Assembly: GCF_023229105.1 (NCBI RefSeq)
Contig: NZ_JALNZY010000093.1
Coordinates: 1 to 7,083 of the forward strand
Direction: 5' to 3'
DNA length: 7,083 bases
Source of the DNA: Sulfurimonas sp.
GTDB taxonomy: Bacteria; Campylobacterota; Campylobacteria; Campylobacterales; Sulfurimonadaceae
Shown: piece by piece, positions 1 through 6,061 of the stretch
Layout of the letters: the number at the start of each line of letters is the position of its first letter
Position numbering within the stretch: position 1 is the first letter of the stretch
Program-made: the position numbers and the translations under genes
The notes under the pieces: model-generated
The model's database searches: none
What the model was told of the DNA's origin: nothing
Seen by the model: the letters and a program-made list of their open reading frames with translations, nothing else

Positions 1-1522
1 CATCATCTTCGCAAACATTTACATTTGAGTTTTTAGTTATAAGTTGCGCAATTCTTTTATCTGAAAAGCCGTCAACTTTTACGTTTCTCATAAACTCTTC
101 ATCAAGCAAAATCTTATCTGTTATGAAGCTCTCGGTTTTAATAAGCTCCTCTAGTTGGTATAAAAACCAAGGATCGATTTGACATGTATCAAACATCTCT
201 TCAATACTCATACCACGGCGAAAGCCCTCTGCAACATAGAGAACTCTATCTGCATTTGGACGGCGGATTTCATGTTTAATAAAATCTATATCTGCATCTA
301 TAGGGTCAAATCCGCATAAGCCGGTTTCAAGCGAGCAGAGTGCTTTTTGGATAGACTCTTTAAATGTACGGCCTATCGCCATTACTTCGCCAACTGACTT
401 CATACTTGTACTTAGAGTATTTTCAGCCTCAGGAAATTTTTCAAATGTAAAACGAGGAATTTTTGTTACAATATAGTCTATTACAGGCTCAAAAGAAGCA
501 GGAGTCCCCGTAATATCGTTTGTTATCTCGTTCAGAGTAAATCCTACCGCTAAAAGAGTAGCTACTTTTGCAATCGGGTAGCCGGTAGCCTTTGATGCAA
601 GTGCGCTAGATCTTGAAACACGAGGGTTCATCTCTATGACTATCATGCGCCCAGTTTTTGGGTCTATTGAGAATTGAACGTTACTTCCACCCGTATCTAC
701 ACCAACCTCTCTTAAGATGTCAAAAGATGCGTTTCGCATTCTTTGGTACTCTTTATCTGTTAGTGTAAGTGCAGGCGCAACCGTGATGCTGTCTCCCGTA
801 TGAACACCCATCGGGTCAAAGTTTTCGATGGAGCATACAATGATGCAGTTATCTTCTTTATCACGGATAACCTCCATCTCATACTCTTTCCAGCCAAGAA
901 GGGACTCCTCTATAAGTATTTCAGTTACGGGAGATTCATCTAGTCCGCGTTTTGCGAGTTTTTTAAACTCATCCATATTATAAGCAACGCCGCTTCCTCC
1001 TCCTGCAAGAGTAAAAGAAGCACGGATAATAATAGGAAAACCGATTGTATCAGCTGCTTTTAGAGCGTCATCCATGTTGTAAGCATACATTGAAAACGGC
1101 AAGTCCATTCCGATTTTAATCATAGCCTCTTTAAACGCCGAGCGATCTTCACCTTTATGAATAGCTTCAGGAGATGCACCTAAAAATTCTATTCCCTCAA
1201 GCATTCCTTTTTCATACATTTTAGTAGCTACATTAAGTGCAGTCTGCCCGCCCATTGTAGGCAAAATAGCATCTACTTTTTCATCTTTAATGATTTTGGC
1301 GATGACCTCTTCTTTGATAGGCTCTATGTATGTTCTATCTGCAAATTCTGGATCTGTCATAATAGTTGCGGGATTAGAGTTTATAAGAACGACGCGGTAT
1401 CCGAGCTCTTTTAACGTCTTAACTGCTTGAGTTCCTGAGTAGTCAAATTCACAAGCTTGTCCGATGATAATCGGACCAGAGCCTATGAGTAAAATAGTGT
1501 GAATATCGGTGCGTTTTGGCAT
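1..1522 (-). CDS. carB: Carbamoyl-phosphate synthase large subunit, N-terminal 507 residues (partial)
   Basis: CarB makes carbamoyl phosphate from bicarbonate, ATP and ammonia channelled from the small subunit CarA, feeding arginine and pyrimidine synthesis in the cytosol. My translation from the ATG at 1522-1520 is open to the left edge with no stop. It opens MPKRTDIHTILLIGSGP, nearly as in E. coli CarB. The first ATP-grasp domain (about residues 1-400) is complete: GQACEFDYSG (21-30), PTMGGQTALN (88-97), a glycine-rich loop AGGGSG (173-178), WKEYEMEV (211-218), and the metal/ATP residues Q283, E297, N299 and R301 in NVQF and IEMNPRVSRSS. R127 and R167 align with E. coli R129 and R169. Residues from about 400 onward begin the oligomerisation domain. 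Family members have about 1070-1090 residues, so the second ATP-grasp and allosteric domains lie outside the window; this is an edge truncation, not a pseudogene. AAAAAGGT sits 6 nt before the start. The gene follows mreC after 79 bp. Confidence 0.97.
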   Translation of the reverse strand, partial: MPKRTDIHTILLIGSGPIIIGQACEFDYSGTQAVKTLKELGYRVVLINSNPATIMTDPEFADRTYIEPIKEEVIAKIIKDEKVDAILPTMGGQTALNVATKMYEKGMLEGIEFLGASPEAIHKGEDRSAFKEAMIKIGMDLPFSMYAYNMDDALKAADTIGFPIIIRASFTLAGGGSGVAYNMDEFKKLAKRGLDESPVTEILIEESLLGWKEYEMEVIRDKEDNCIIVCSIENFDPMGVHTGDSITVAPALTLTDKEYQRMRNASFDILREVGVDTGGSNVQFSIDPKTGRMIVIEMNPRVSRSSALASKATGYPIAKVATLLAVGFTLNEITNDITGTPASFEPVIDYIVTKIPRFTFEKFPEAENTLSTSMKSVGEVMAIGRTFKESIQKALCSLETGLCGFDPIDADIDFIKHEIRRPNADRVLYVAEGFRRGMSIEEMFDTCQIDPWFLYQLEELIKTESFITDKILLDEEFMRNVKVDGFSDKRIAQLITKNSNVNVCEDD

Positions 1523-1551
1523 TGTTTACCTTTTTCGTTAGTACATAAAAA

Positions 1552-1564
1552 TTTGTTTATTATA
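1552..1564 (-). promoter_or_regulatory. Putative sigma-70 promoter for carB
   Basis: On the minus strand the mreC-carB spacer contains a perfect -10 hexamer TATAAT (1564-1559), preceded by a T-rich stretch (TGCTTTTTACC). No good -35 hexamer lies 16-18 bp upstream. From memory, sigma-70 promoters of Campylobacterota often have a strong -10, T-rich upstream periodicity and little -35 conservation, so this is not disqualifying. A start about 7 nt downstream, near 1552, would leave a leader of roughly 30 nt before the carB ATG. No terminator-like hairpin lies between mreC and this site, so read-through from mreC is also possible. Confidence 0.45.
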
Positions 1565-1601
1565 GGTAAAAAGCACTTAATATTTGATGAGTTTTAGAGT
1601 T

Positions 1602-2363
1602 TTATTTTATCTTTTTTATCATATGAAAATAGTTTGGATTATTTGTTTTATAATATGGTTCTATGACTGCGTTTTGGTACCCCTGAGAGGAGGTAACGGA
1701 TATAACTTTTCCGACTTTAAGACCCTTGAAAAAAATCTCATCCAAACTTGAAGTTACAACTTCATCGCCCTTTTTTATGTGATGCCAAGCAGGAATAAAT
1801 TTTACGACCAAATACTCTGAACTGTTTCCATGTGCAATTCCCGGTGCTTTTTCTTCCCCGATGTGTACGGCATAAGAGCTCTTTATATCCCTATTTAAAA
1901 GTCCAAGAGCTCTTCCTTCTTGCGGTATTACAATGCCTGCTACAATATTTTTATACACAAGCCCGTAAATTTTTGAAGCGTCATAATCTTTTACCTCAAG
2001 CCATACTCTGTTTAAATCGCCAAATTTTTGGTAGGAGAGAGTCCGTACAAGTTCCACTCTGGGATCTATTTCAAGAGAAGAGTTGTTCTCTTTAAAAAAA
2101 TCATCTATCTCGGAGGATAATTGTTGCATGACAAGTTCATTGTTCTCATATTTTTTAAGCTTATCTTTTAATTCTGCTATATTTGTTGCTTGAAAAAAGT
2201 GTTGTTCTATCTGATTTTGTATAAATTCTGTTGATGCATGGTAGTTTGATTTAATGTTGTTTAGAGCTGAAATAAAGGGTGCTTGAATAATATTTGTATA
2301 GTAAAATGCACCCGCAAAGAGTGCAGTAAATAGTAGAAAAAACCCAAATAAGCCTTTATTCAT
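1602..2363 (-). CDS. mreC: Rod shape-determining protein MreC
   Basis: MreC is a bitopic inner-membrane protein that links cytoplasmic MreB to the periplasmic peptidoglycan-elongation enzymes (PBP2, RodA). This 253-residue protein has the family layout: a short cytoplasmic N-terminus, one membrane segment (about residues 4-22), a charged coiled-coil-like stretch (about 43-92) and a C-terminal beta-domain (about 100-250) containing GDEVVTSS (199-206) and KGLKVGKV (213-220), which match the family pattern GD.VvTSg...fp.Gl.vG.V. I chose the ATG at 2363, giving MNKGLFGFF. A TTG two codons upstream (2369) is also in frame and would add MK. Neither start has an AAGG-type ribosome site. The ATG overlaps the end of mreB by 8 bp, so translation is probably coupled to mreB. 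No mreD follows: the next gene is carB. The length is near that recalled for Campylobacterota MreC, shorter than many other proteobacterial MreC proteins. Confidence 0.93.
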   Translation of the reverse strand: MNKGLFGFFLLFTALFAGAFYYTNIIQAPFISALNNIKSNYHASTEFIQNQIEQHFFQATNIAELKDKLKKYENNELVMQQLSSEIDDFFKENNSSLEIDPRVELVRTLSYQKFGDLNRVWLEVKDYDASKIYGLVYKNIVAGIVIPQEGRALGLLNRDIKSSYAVHIGEEKAPGIAHGNSSEYLVVKFIPAWHHIKKGDEVVTSSLDEIFFKGLKVGKVISVTSSQGYQNAVIEPYYKTNNPNYFHMIKKIK

Positions 2364-3393
2364 TTTCAAAAAGTTCTTGTAGCAAATCTATCTCTTCAAG
2401 CGCACGACCAGTACCGCGAGCAACTGCTAAAAGCGGTTCATCTGCAACATATACCGGGATTTTAACGATATCTGATAAATATTTATCTAGTTGACGGATA
2501 AGCGCGCCTCCGCCTGTTAAAATAATACCGTGGTTTACGATATCGCCCGCCAAATCTGGAGGCATCTGCTCTAGTACGTCGCGCAGAGCTTCCCCTATTT
2601 CTCTAAGAGGATCTCTCATCGCTTCTCTGGCATCTTCACTTGTGAGTTCAACTGAACTTAAAAGACCCTCAACCTGATCTCTGCCGGTAATAACCATCTT
2701 TAACTCTTCATCAAGCTGAACAGCTGTTCCTATAGCAATTTTAATCTCCTCGGCAACTCTCTCGCCGATAAGAAGATTGTATTTTTTTCTAATAAAGTTA
2801 ACAATACCTTGATCTATCTTGTCTCCGGCAGTGCGGATGGATTTTGAAAGAACTAACCCTCCAAGAGATACAACACCTATCTCTGTTGTTCCGCCACCGA
2901 TATCAACCACTAGATTTCCTTGCGGTTCTCGTATCTCAATGCCGGCACCGATTGCCGCTGCCATAGGCTCTTCTATAAGAAATACCTCTCTTGCTCCTGC
3001 ACTTAGAGCAGATTCACGAACAGCTTTTCTCTCAACCTGCGTTAATCCATAAGGCACACAGATAATAATTCTAGGACTAATAAGAGATCTTCTTCCATGC
3101 GCTTTTTCGATAAATTTTCTTATCATTTTTTCAGTTATATCAAAGTCGGCGATAACACCGTCTCTCATAGGACGGATGGCTTTAATGTTGCCGGGAGTTT
3201 TACCTACCATCTCTTTTGCTTCTTGCCCGACAGCTAAAACTCTCTGTTTACCATATTTTTCCGTTTTAACAGCAACGACCGATGGTTCATTTATAATGAT
3301 ACCTCTACCTTTTGCTATAACAATCGTGTTTGCGGTTCCTAAATCTATAGCTAAATCATTTGAAAAAAGTCCGATTAATTTATTGAGTACCAT
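2356..3393 (-). CDS. mreB: Actin-like rod shape-determining protein MreB
   Basis: MreB forms membrane-bound antiparallel double filaments that position the cell-wall elongation machinery. The 345-residue product has the usual MreB length and all nucleotide-binding signatures of the actin/Hsp70 fold: phosphate-1 loop DLGTANT (17-23), IEEPMAAAIG (140-149) containing the expected catalytic Glu141, phosphate-2 loop DIGGGTTEIG (164-173) and the adenosine motif GIILTGGGALI (289-299). The N-terminus MVLNKLIGLFSND is short and amphipathic, as expected for membrane attachment. The ATG at 3393 is preceded by TAAGGT; this ribosome site overlaps the clpX stop codon, and the clpX-mreB gap is 9 bp. mreC begins inside the end of mreB. 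Tight spacing on both sides supports one transcript. Nothing is missing or unusual in the protein. Confidence 0.98.
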   Translation of the reverse strand: MVLNKLIGLFSNDLAIDLGTANTIVIAKGRGIIINEPSVVAVKTEKYGKQRVLAVGQEAKEMVGKTPGNIKAIRPMRDGVIADFDITEKMIRKFIEKAHGRRSLISPRIIICVPYGLTQVERKAVRESALSAGAREVFLIEEPMAAAIGAGIEIREPQGNLVVDIGGGTTEIGVVSLGGLVLSKSIRTAGDKIDQGIVNFIRKKYNLLIGERVAEEIKIAIGTAVQLDEELKMVITGRDQVEGLLSSVELTSEDAREAMRDPLREIGEALRDVLEQMPPDLAGDIVNHGIILTGGGALIRQLDKYLSDIVKIPVYVADEPLLAVARGTGRALEEIDLLQELFENE

Positions 3394-3402
3394 TATTTTA
3401 CC

Positions 3403-4650
3403 TTATGCTATTTGTTTGGAGTGTTTTTTTATATATATGGGTGTTTCTCCCTCATTAATAACTGCTTTTGTTATTAAAACTTCATATCCGCCGTATTCGG
3501 GAAGCTCATACATGATGTCAATCATATTCTCTTCCAAAATTGCGCGAAGTCCGCGGGCACCTGTTTTTCTCTTGATAGATTTTACGGCAATAGCTCTTAG
3601 TGCATCTTCTTCAAAGTTTAGCTCGACATTATCAATCGAGAAGAGTTTCTTGTACTGCTTGATAATTGAATTTTTAGGCTCGGTTAAAATGCGAACCATG
3701 TCATCTTCCGTAATTTCGTTTAATGATGCTATGATAGGAAGACGACCTACAAGTTCGGGAATAAGACCGTAGCTTACCAAATCATCAGGCTCCACTATGT
3801 CATAGCTTAGTTTCTGCTCACTTTTGCTCTTTTTTTCATGACCAAATCCTAAAATATTTTCGCCCTGTTTTCTTTTTAGTATCTCATCAAGACCGTCAAA
3901 TGCACCACCGCAGATAAAGAGAATCCCTGTTGTATCAATTGAGATAAACTCTTGATTTGGATGCTTTCTGCCGCCTTTTGGTGGAATGTTTACAACAGCT
4001 CCCTCGATAATCTTTAAAAGTGCCTGCTGAACGCCTTCCCCTGAGACATCACGAGTGATAGAACGATTTTCACTCATGCGAGAAATTTTGTCTATCTCAT
4101 CTATAAAAACTATTCCTTTTTGAGCTTTTTGTACGTCGCCATCAGCTGCTTGAAGCAACTTTGTTAAAATATTTTCAACATCTTCCCCGACATATCCTGC
4201 TTCAGTAAGGCTTGTAGCATCTGCTATGGCAATAGGAACATTTAGAACTCTAGCAATTGTTTGTGCCATAAGAGTTTTTCCGCTTCCAGTCGGTCCTATA
4301 AGAAGTATATTAGACTTTGAAATTTCAGTATCATCATCTTCCTTAGGATTTTGGCTATTAAAAATTCTTTTATAGTGGTTATAAACGGCAACACTTAGAA
4401 GTTTTCGTGCGCGCTCTTGCCCTATAATATACTCTGCTAAAAAGCTGTTTAACTCTTTTGGAGTCATCAGGTTATTAAGTGCATCAACTAATTCGTCATT
4501 TTTTGAAGAGGAGGATTCACTCTCGTCTCCAAACATTATCTTGTAAGCTGAAATTACACAGTTTTTACAGATATATACACCGTTTCCGGCAATTAGAGGG
4601 TTTGTATCACTCTCCCCAGCGCCGCAAAAGCTACAGTTTCTATGAATCAT
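3403..4650 (-). CDS. clpX: ATP-dependent unfoldase ClpX, ClpXP protease subunit
   Basis: ClpX is a hexameric AAA+ unfoldase that recognises tagged proteins, threads them through its pore and delivers them to the ClpP peptidase in the cytosol. The 415-residue product has the standard domains: an N-terminal zinc-binding domain with Cys6, Cys9, Cys28 and Cys31; Walker A GPTGSGKT (119-126); pore loop GYVG (152-155); Walker B VFIDEID (181-187); an RKH loop (228-230); the ClpP-docking tripeptide as LGF (267-269) where E. coli has IGF; and the sensor-2 stretch KTGARGLR (362-369). LGF is a conservative change, so ClpP binding is expected. The ATG at 4650 follows GAGAGG with 8 nt spacing and overlaps the stop of the preceding small ORF as ATGA. 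No clpP lies in the window, so the peptidase must be encoded elsewhere. mreB follows after 9 bp. Confidence 0.98.
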   Translation of the reverse strand: MIHRNCSFCGAGESDTNPLIAGNGVYICKNCVISAYKIMFGDESESSSSKNDELVDALNNLMTPKELNSFLAEYIIGQERARKLLSVAVYNHYKRIFNSQNPKEDDDTEISKSNILLIGPTGSGKTLMAQTIARVLNVPIAIADATSLTEAGYVGEDVENILTKLLQAADGDVQKAQKGIVFIDEIDKISRMSENRSITRDVSGEGVQQALLKIIEGAVVNIPPKGGRKHPNQEFISIDTTGILFICGGAFDGLDEILKRKQGENILGFGHEKKSKSEQKLSYDIVEPDDLVSYGLIPELVGRLPIIASLNEITEDDMVRILTEPKNSIIKQYKKLFSIDNVELNFEEDALRAIAVKSIKRKTGARGLRAILEENMIDIMYELPEYGGYEVLITKAVINEGETPIYIKKHSKQIA

Positions 4651-4760
4651 ATATTTTTCCTCTCATTAGTTATTATGGTATAAGGAGTAATCCCGTTACC
4701 TACGTTGACACTTGGTTCTCTTTTGCAGAGGGTCCAAAGCACTTGTGCTTTTTTAGTCAT
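4647..4760 (-). CDS. Possible 37-residue small protein between lpxA and clpX
   Basis: I do not recognise this protein. A frame opens with ATG at 4760-4758 and ends with TGA at 4649-4647. It starts MTKKAQVLWTLCKREP and ends ITPYTIITNERKNI, with one Trp, one Cys, a basic overall composition and no membrane segment or signal peptide. Its start overlaps the lpxA stop by 8 bp and its stop overlaps the clpX ATG by 4 bp (ATGA), so it fills the 102-bp gap exactly, an arrangement typical of translationally coupled genes. The clpX ribosome site GAGAGG lies in its codons 33-34. A second in-frame ATG at 4778 would give 43 residues. Neither start has a strong ribosome site, only purine-rich sequence (AAAGAAAG before 4760, GGA before 4778). 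An open frame this short can arise by chance in a gap this size. It could instead be an untranslated leader or a coupling peptide for clpX. Judged from position and overlaps only. Confidence 0.45.
   Translation of the reverse strand: MTKKAQVLWTLCKREPSVNVGNGITPYTIITNERKNI
4736..4751. repeat. Perfect 16-bp palindrome after lpxA
   Basis: The minus strand reads AAAGCACAAGTGCTTT two bases beyond the lpxA stop codon; both arms (AAAGCAC and GTGCTTT) match perfectly around a 2-base centre. As RNA it could form a 6-bp stem with a 4-base loop. On the plus strand it continues into a T run (GTGCTTTTTTA), which resembles a weak Rho-independent terminator for antisense transcription. On the minus strand, where all the genes lie, it is followed by GGACCC and cannot be an intrinsic terminator. 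It also falls inside codons 4-9 of the small ORF. It may be a protein-binding site, an mRNA processing or stability hairpin, or chance. Confidence 0.5.
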
Positions 4761-5544
4761 CGTTTTTCTTTCTTTCATAGGGGATTCCACGTTTCGTTTT
4801 TAAAATAAAGTTACAAAGAGTTTGCACATGATGGTTTTTCGTTTTTTCAAGTAGCTCGTTTGCAACCTCTTTTAAAGGTTTTCCTGCTTCAAAGAGATCT
4901 CTGTAAGCAGATTTTAGTTCATCTATATCTTCGCGGTTTAAATTTCTTCTTAGCCCGGTTAGATTTAGACCACGAAGTGTCGCACGATTTCCCTCTGCCA
5001 TGCAAAACGGCGGAATATCTTGCGCTAAAGCAGAAGCCCCCGCAACCATAGCATAATCGCCGATATGTACAAACTGATGAATAGGGGTCATTCCGCCGAT
5101 AACAGCGTAATCTCCCATCTCAACATGTCCGGCAAGCGTAGCGGCATTTGCTAAAATACAGTGATTTCCTATAATGACATCATGACCAATATGTACATAG
5201 CCCATAAAAAGGTTATGCGAGCCGATAATCGTTTTGCCTCCGCCGCCTTTTGTTCCGGGGTTAAAAAGGGTAAATTCCCTGATTTTGTTATTGTCGCCGA
5301 TAATAAGTTCAACGTCTTCCCCTGCAAACTTTAGGTCTTGCGGAGCCGAGCCTATAACGGCATGAGAAAAAATATGGTTATTTTTACCAATGGTTGTTTT
5401 TCCGTAAACAGAGCTGCTTTGCTCTATTTTTGTGCCATCACCAATAGTCGTAGTAGCAGAGATGAAACAGTATGGACCAATCTCAACATTATCGCCGATT
5501 ACTGCACCGTTTTCAATGATTGCAAGAGGGGAGATTTTATTCAA
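4753..5544 (-). CDS. lpxA: UDP-N-acetylglucosamine O-acyltransferase LpxA
   Basis: LpxA catalyses the first step of lipid A synthesis, transferring a 3-hydroxyacyl group from ACP to UDP-GlcNAc (or its 3-amino analogue) in the cytosol; it acts as a trimer. The 263-residue product is full length. Residues 1-185 are left-handed beta-helix hexapeptide repeats (such as AIIENGAVIGDNVEIG), followed by a helical C-terminal domain. His121 in HIGHDVIIG aligns with the E. coli catalytic base His125; His118, His140 and His156 align with His122, His144 and His160. Gly169 aligns with the E. coli acyl-length residue Gly173, which suggests a long (C14-like) acyl chain; that is inference. E. coli His99-Arg100 is replaced by Asn95-Pro96 (FNPGT), a form I recall from Helicobacter. 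The start must be TTG at 5544: an in-frame stop lies five codons upstream and no ATG is nearby. It sits 16 bp after fabZ, which uses the same acyl-ACP pool. Confidence 0.97.
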   Translation of the reverse strand: MNKISPLAIIENGAVIGDNVEIGPYCFISATTTIGDGTKIEQSSSVYGKTTIGKNNHIFSHAVIGSAPQDLKFAGEDVELIIGDNNKIREFTLFNPGTKGGGGKTIIGSHNLFMGYVHIGHDVIIGNHCILANAATLAGHVEMGDYAVIGGMTPIHQFVHIGDYAMVAGASALAQDIPPFCMAEGNRATLRGLNLTGLRRNLNREDIDELKSAYRDLFEAGKPLKEVANELLEKTKNHHVQTLCNFILKTKRGIPYERKKNDD

Positions 5545-5550
5545 TAATTT

Positions 5551-5558
5551 ACCTTTTT
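5551..5558 (-). promoter_or_regulatory. Ribosome binding site fixing the lpxA TTG start
   Basis: The minus strand reads AAAAAGGT in the 16-bp fabZ-lpxA gap, with 7 nt between the last G of AAGG and the TTG at 5544. An in-frame TAA at 5559-5557 rules out any earlier start. The same AAGGT-type site precedes fabZ, mreB and carB, so it appears to be the usual ribosome site of this genome and supports the rare start codon. Confidence 0.7.
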
Positions 5559-5560
5559 AC

Positions 5561-6010
5561 TTACTTGTTGACAATCATAGCTTTAAGTTCAGCTTCTGAA
5601 ACTAAAACATTCTCAACATACGCTTTGCCTTCAAGCACCCAGATTTGACCTTTGTTTTTGATAACACTAATACGGTATTCTAGTCTGTCTCCGGGTTTTA
5701 CGGGGGAGCGAAATTTTGCTTTGTCGATACTCATAAAATATACAACTTTATTTGCGGCTTCCTCTTCTGTCATATCGCCCATGCTTTTAAATGCCAAGAT
5801 GCCGCCTGCTTGCGCCATTCCCTCTAAAATCATAACGCCGGGATAGATTGGATGACCAGGAAAATGACCTTGAAATACGTTATCGCCGATTGTTATGTTT
5901 TTAAATCCGATAAGAGACACTTTCTCTTTAATCTCAGTAACTCTATCTAAAAGCAAAAAGGGGTAACGGTGAGGTATAATTTTTTGAATTTCCACAACAT
6001 CCATAATCAT
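5561..6010 (-). CDS. fabZ: (3R)-hydroxyacyl-ACP dehydratase FabZ
   Basis: FabZ removes water from (3R)-3-hydroxyacyl-ACP to give trans-2-enoyl-ACP in the type II fatty acid elongation cycle in the cytosol. The 149-residue product is the normal single hot-dog domain. It has the N-terminal IIPHRYPFLLLDRV (11-24), the active-site stretch GHFPGHPIYPGVMILEGMAQ with catalytic His49 and Glu63 (E. coli His54 and Glu68), and FRSPVKPGDRL (100-110). I chose the ATG at 6010 because AAAGGT lies 8 nt upstream; the in-frame ATG at 6004 would begin MDVVEIQ and is too far from that site. The gene is 51 bp after queH and 16 bp before lpxA. The fabZ-lpxA pair is common in Gram-negative bacteria, where their competition for 3-hydroxyacyl-ACP sets the balance of phospholipid to lipid A. 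Confidence 0.97.
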   Translation of the reverse strand: MIMDVVEIQKIIPHRYPFLLLDRVTEIKEKVSLIGFKNITIGDNVFQGHFPGHPIYPGVMILEGMAQAGGILAFKSMGDMTEEEAANKVVYFMSIDKAKFRSPVKPGDRLEYRISVIKNKGQIWVLEGKAYVENVLVSEAELKAMIVNK

Positions 6011-6043
6011 CAGTAAAACCTTTGTAATTTAATAAATTTGGTT

Positions 6044-6052
6044 ATTTTAGCA
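6044..6052 (-). promoter_or_regulatory. Possible extended -10 promoter for fabZ-lpxA-clpX-mreBC
   Basis: The 51-bp queH-fabZ spacer contains TGCTAAAAT on the minus strand, an extended -10 (TG-N-TAAAAT). A start about 7 nt downstream, near 6037, would give a leader of roughly 27 nt including the AAAGGT ribosome site. The -35 region falls in the last codons of queH and shows no clear hexamer. AT-rich spacers make such matches common, so this is tentative. The spacer has no hairpin that would end transcription from queH. Confidence 0.35.
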
Positions 6053-6061
6053 AATAAAAGA

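Noticed and set aside
1..1522. Truncated or broken carB
   Set aside because: The frame is intact through 507 codons and is cut only by the window edge.
3176..3772. 198-codon plus-strand open frame opposite the start of mreB and end of clpX
   Set aside because: It lies antisense to two genes with complete family motifs, spans their junction, and its translation resembles no protein I know; AT-rich coding DNA gives such shadow frames.
4672..4677. Minus-strand CATAAT as a clpX-specific promoter
   Set aside because: A start from it would fall at or within the clpX ribosome site, leaving almost no leader; no supporting -35.
4705..4733. Plus-strand promoter starting with TTGACA (4705-4710)
   Set aside because: The 17-bp spaced position reads GAGGGT, not a -10 hexamer, and no plus-strand gene follows.
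4647..4790. Frameshifted tail of lpxA in place of a small ORF
   Set aside because: LpxA already has its normal length and its C-terminal helical domain is complete, so no missing tail needs to be explained.
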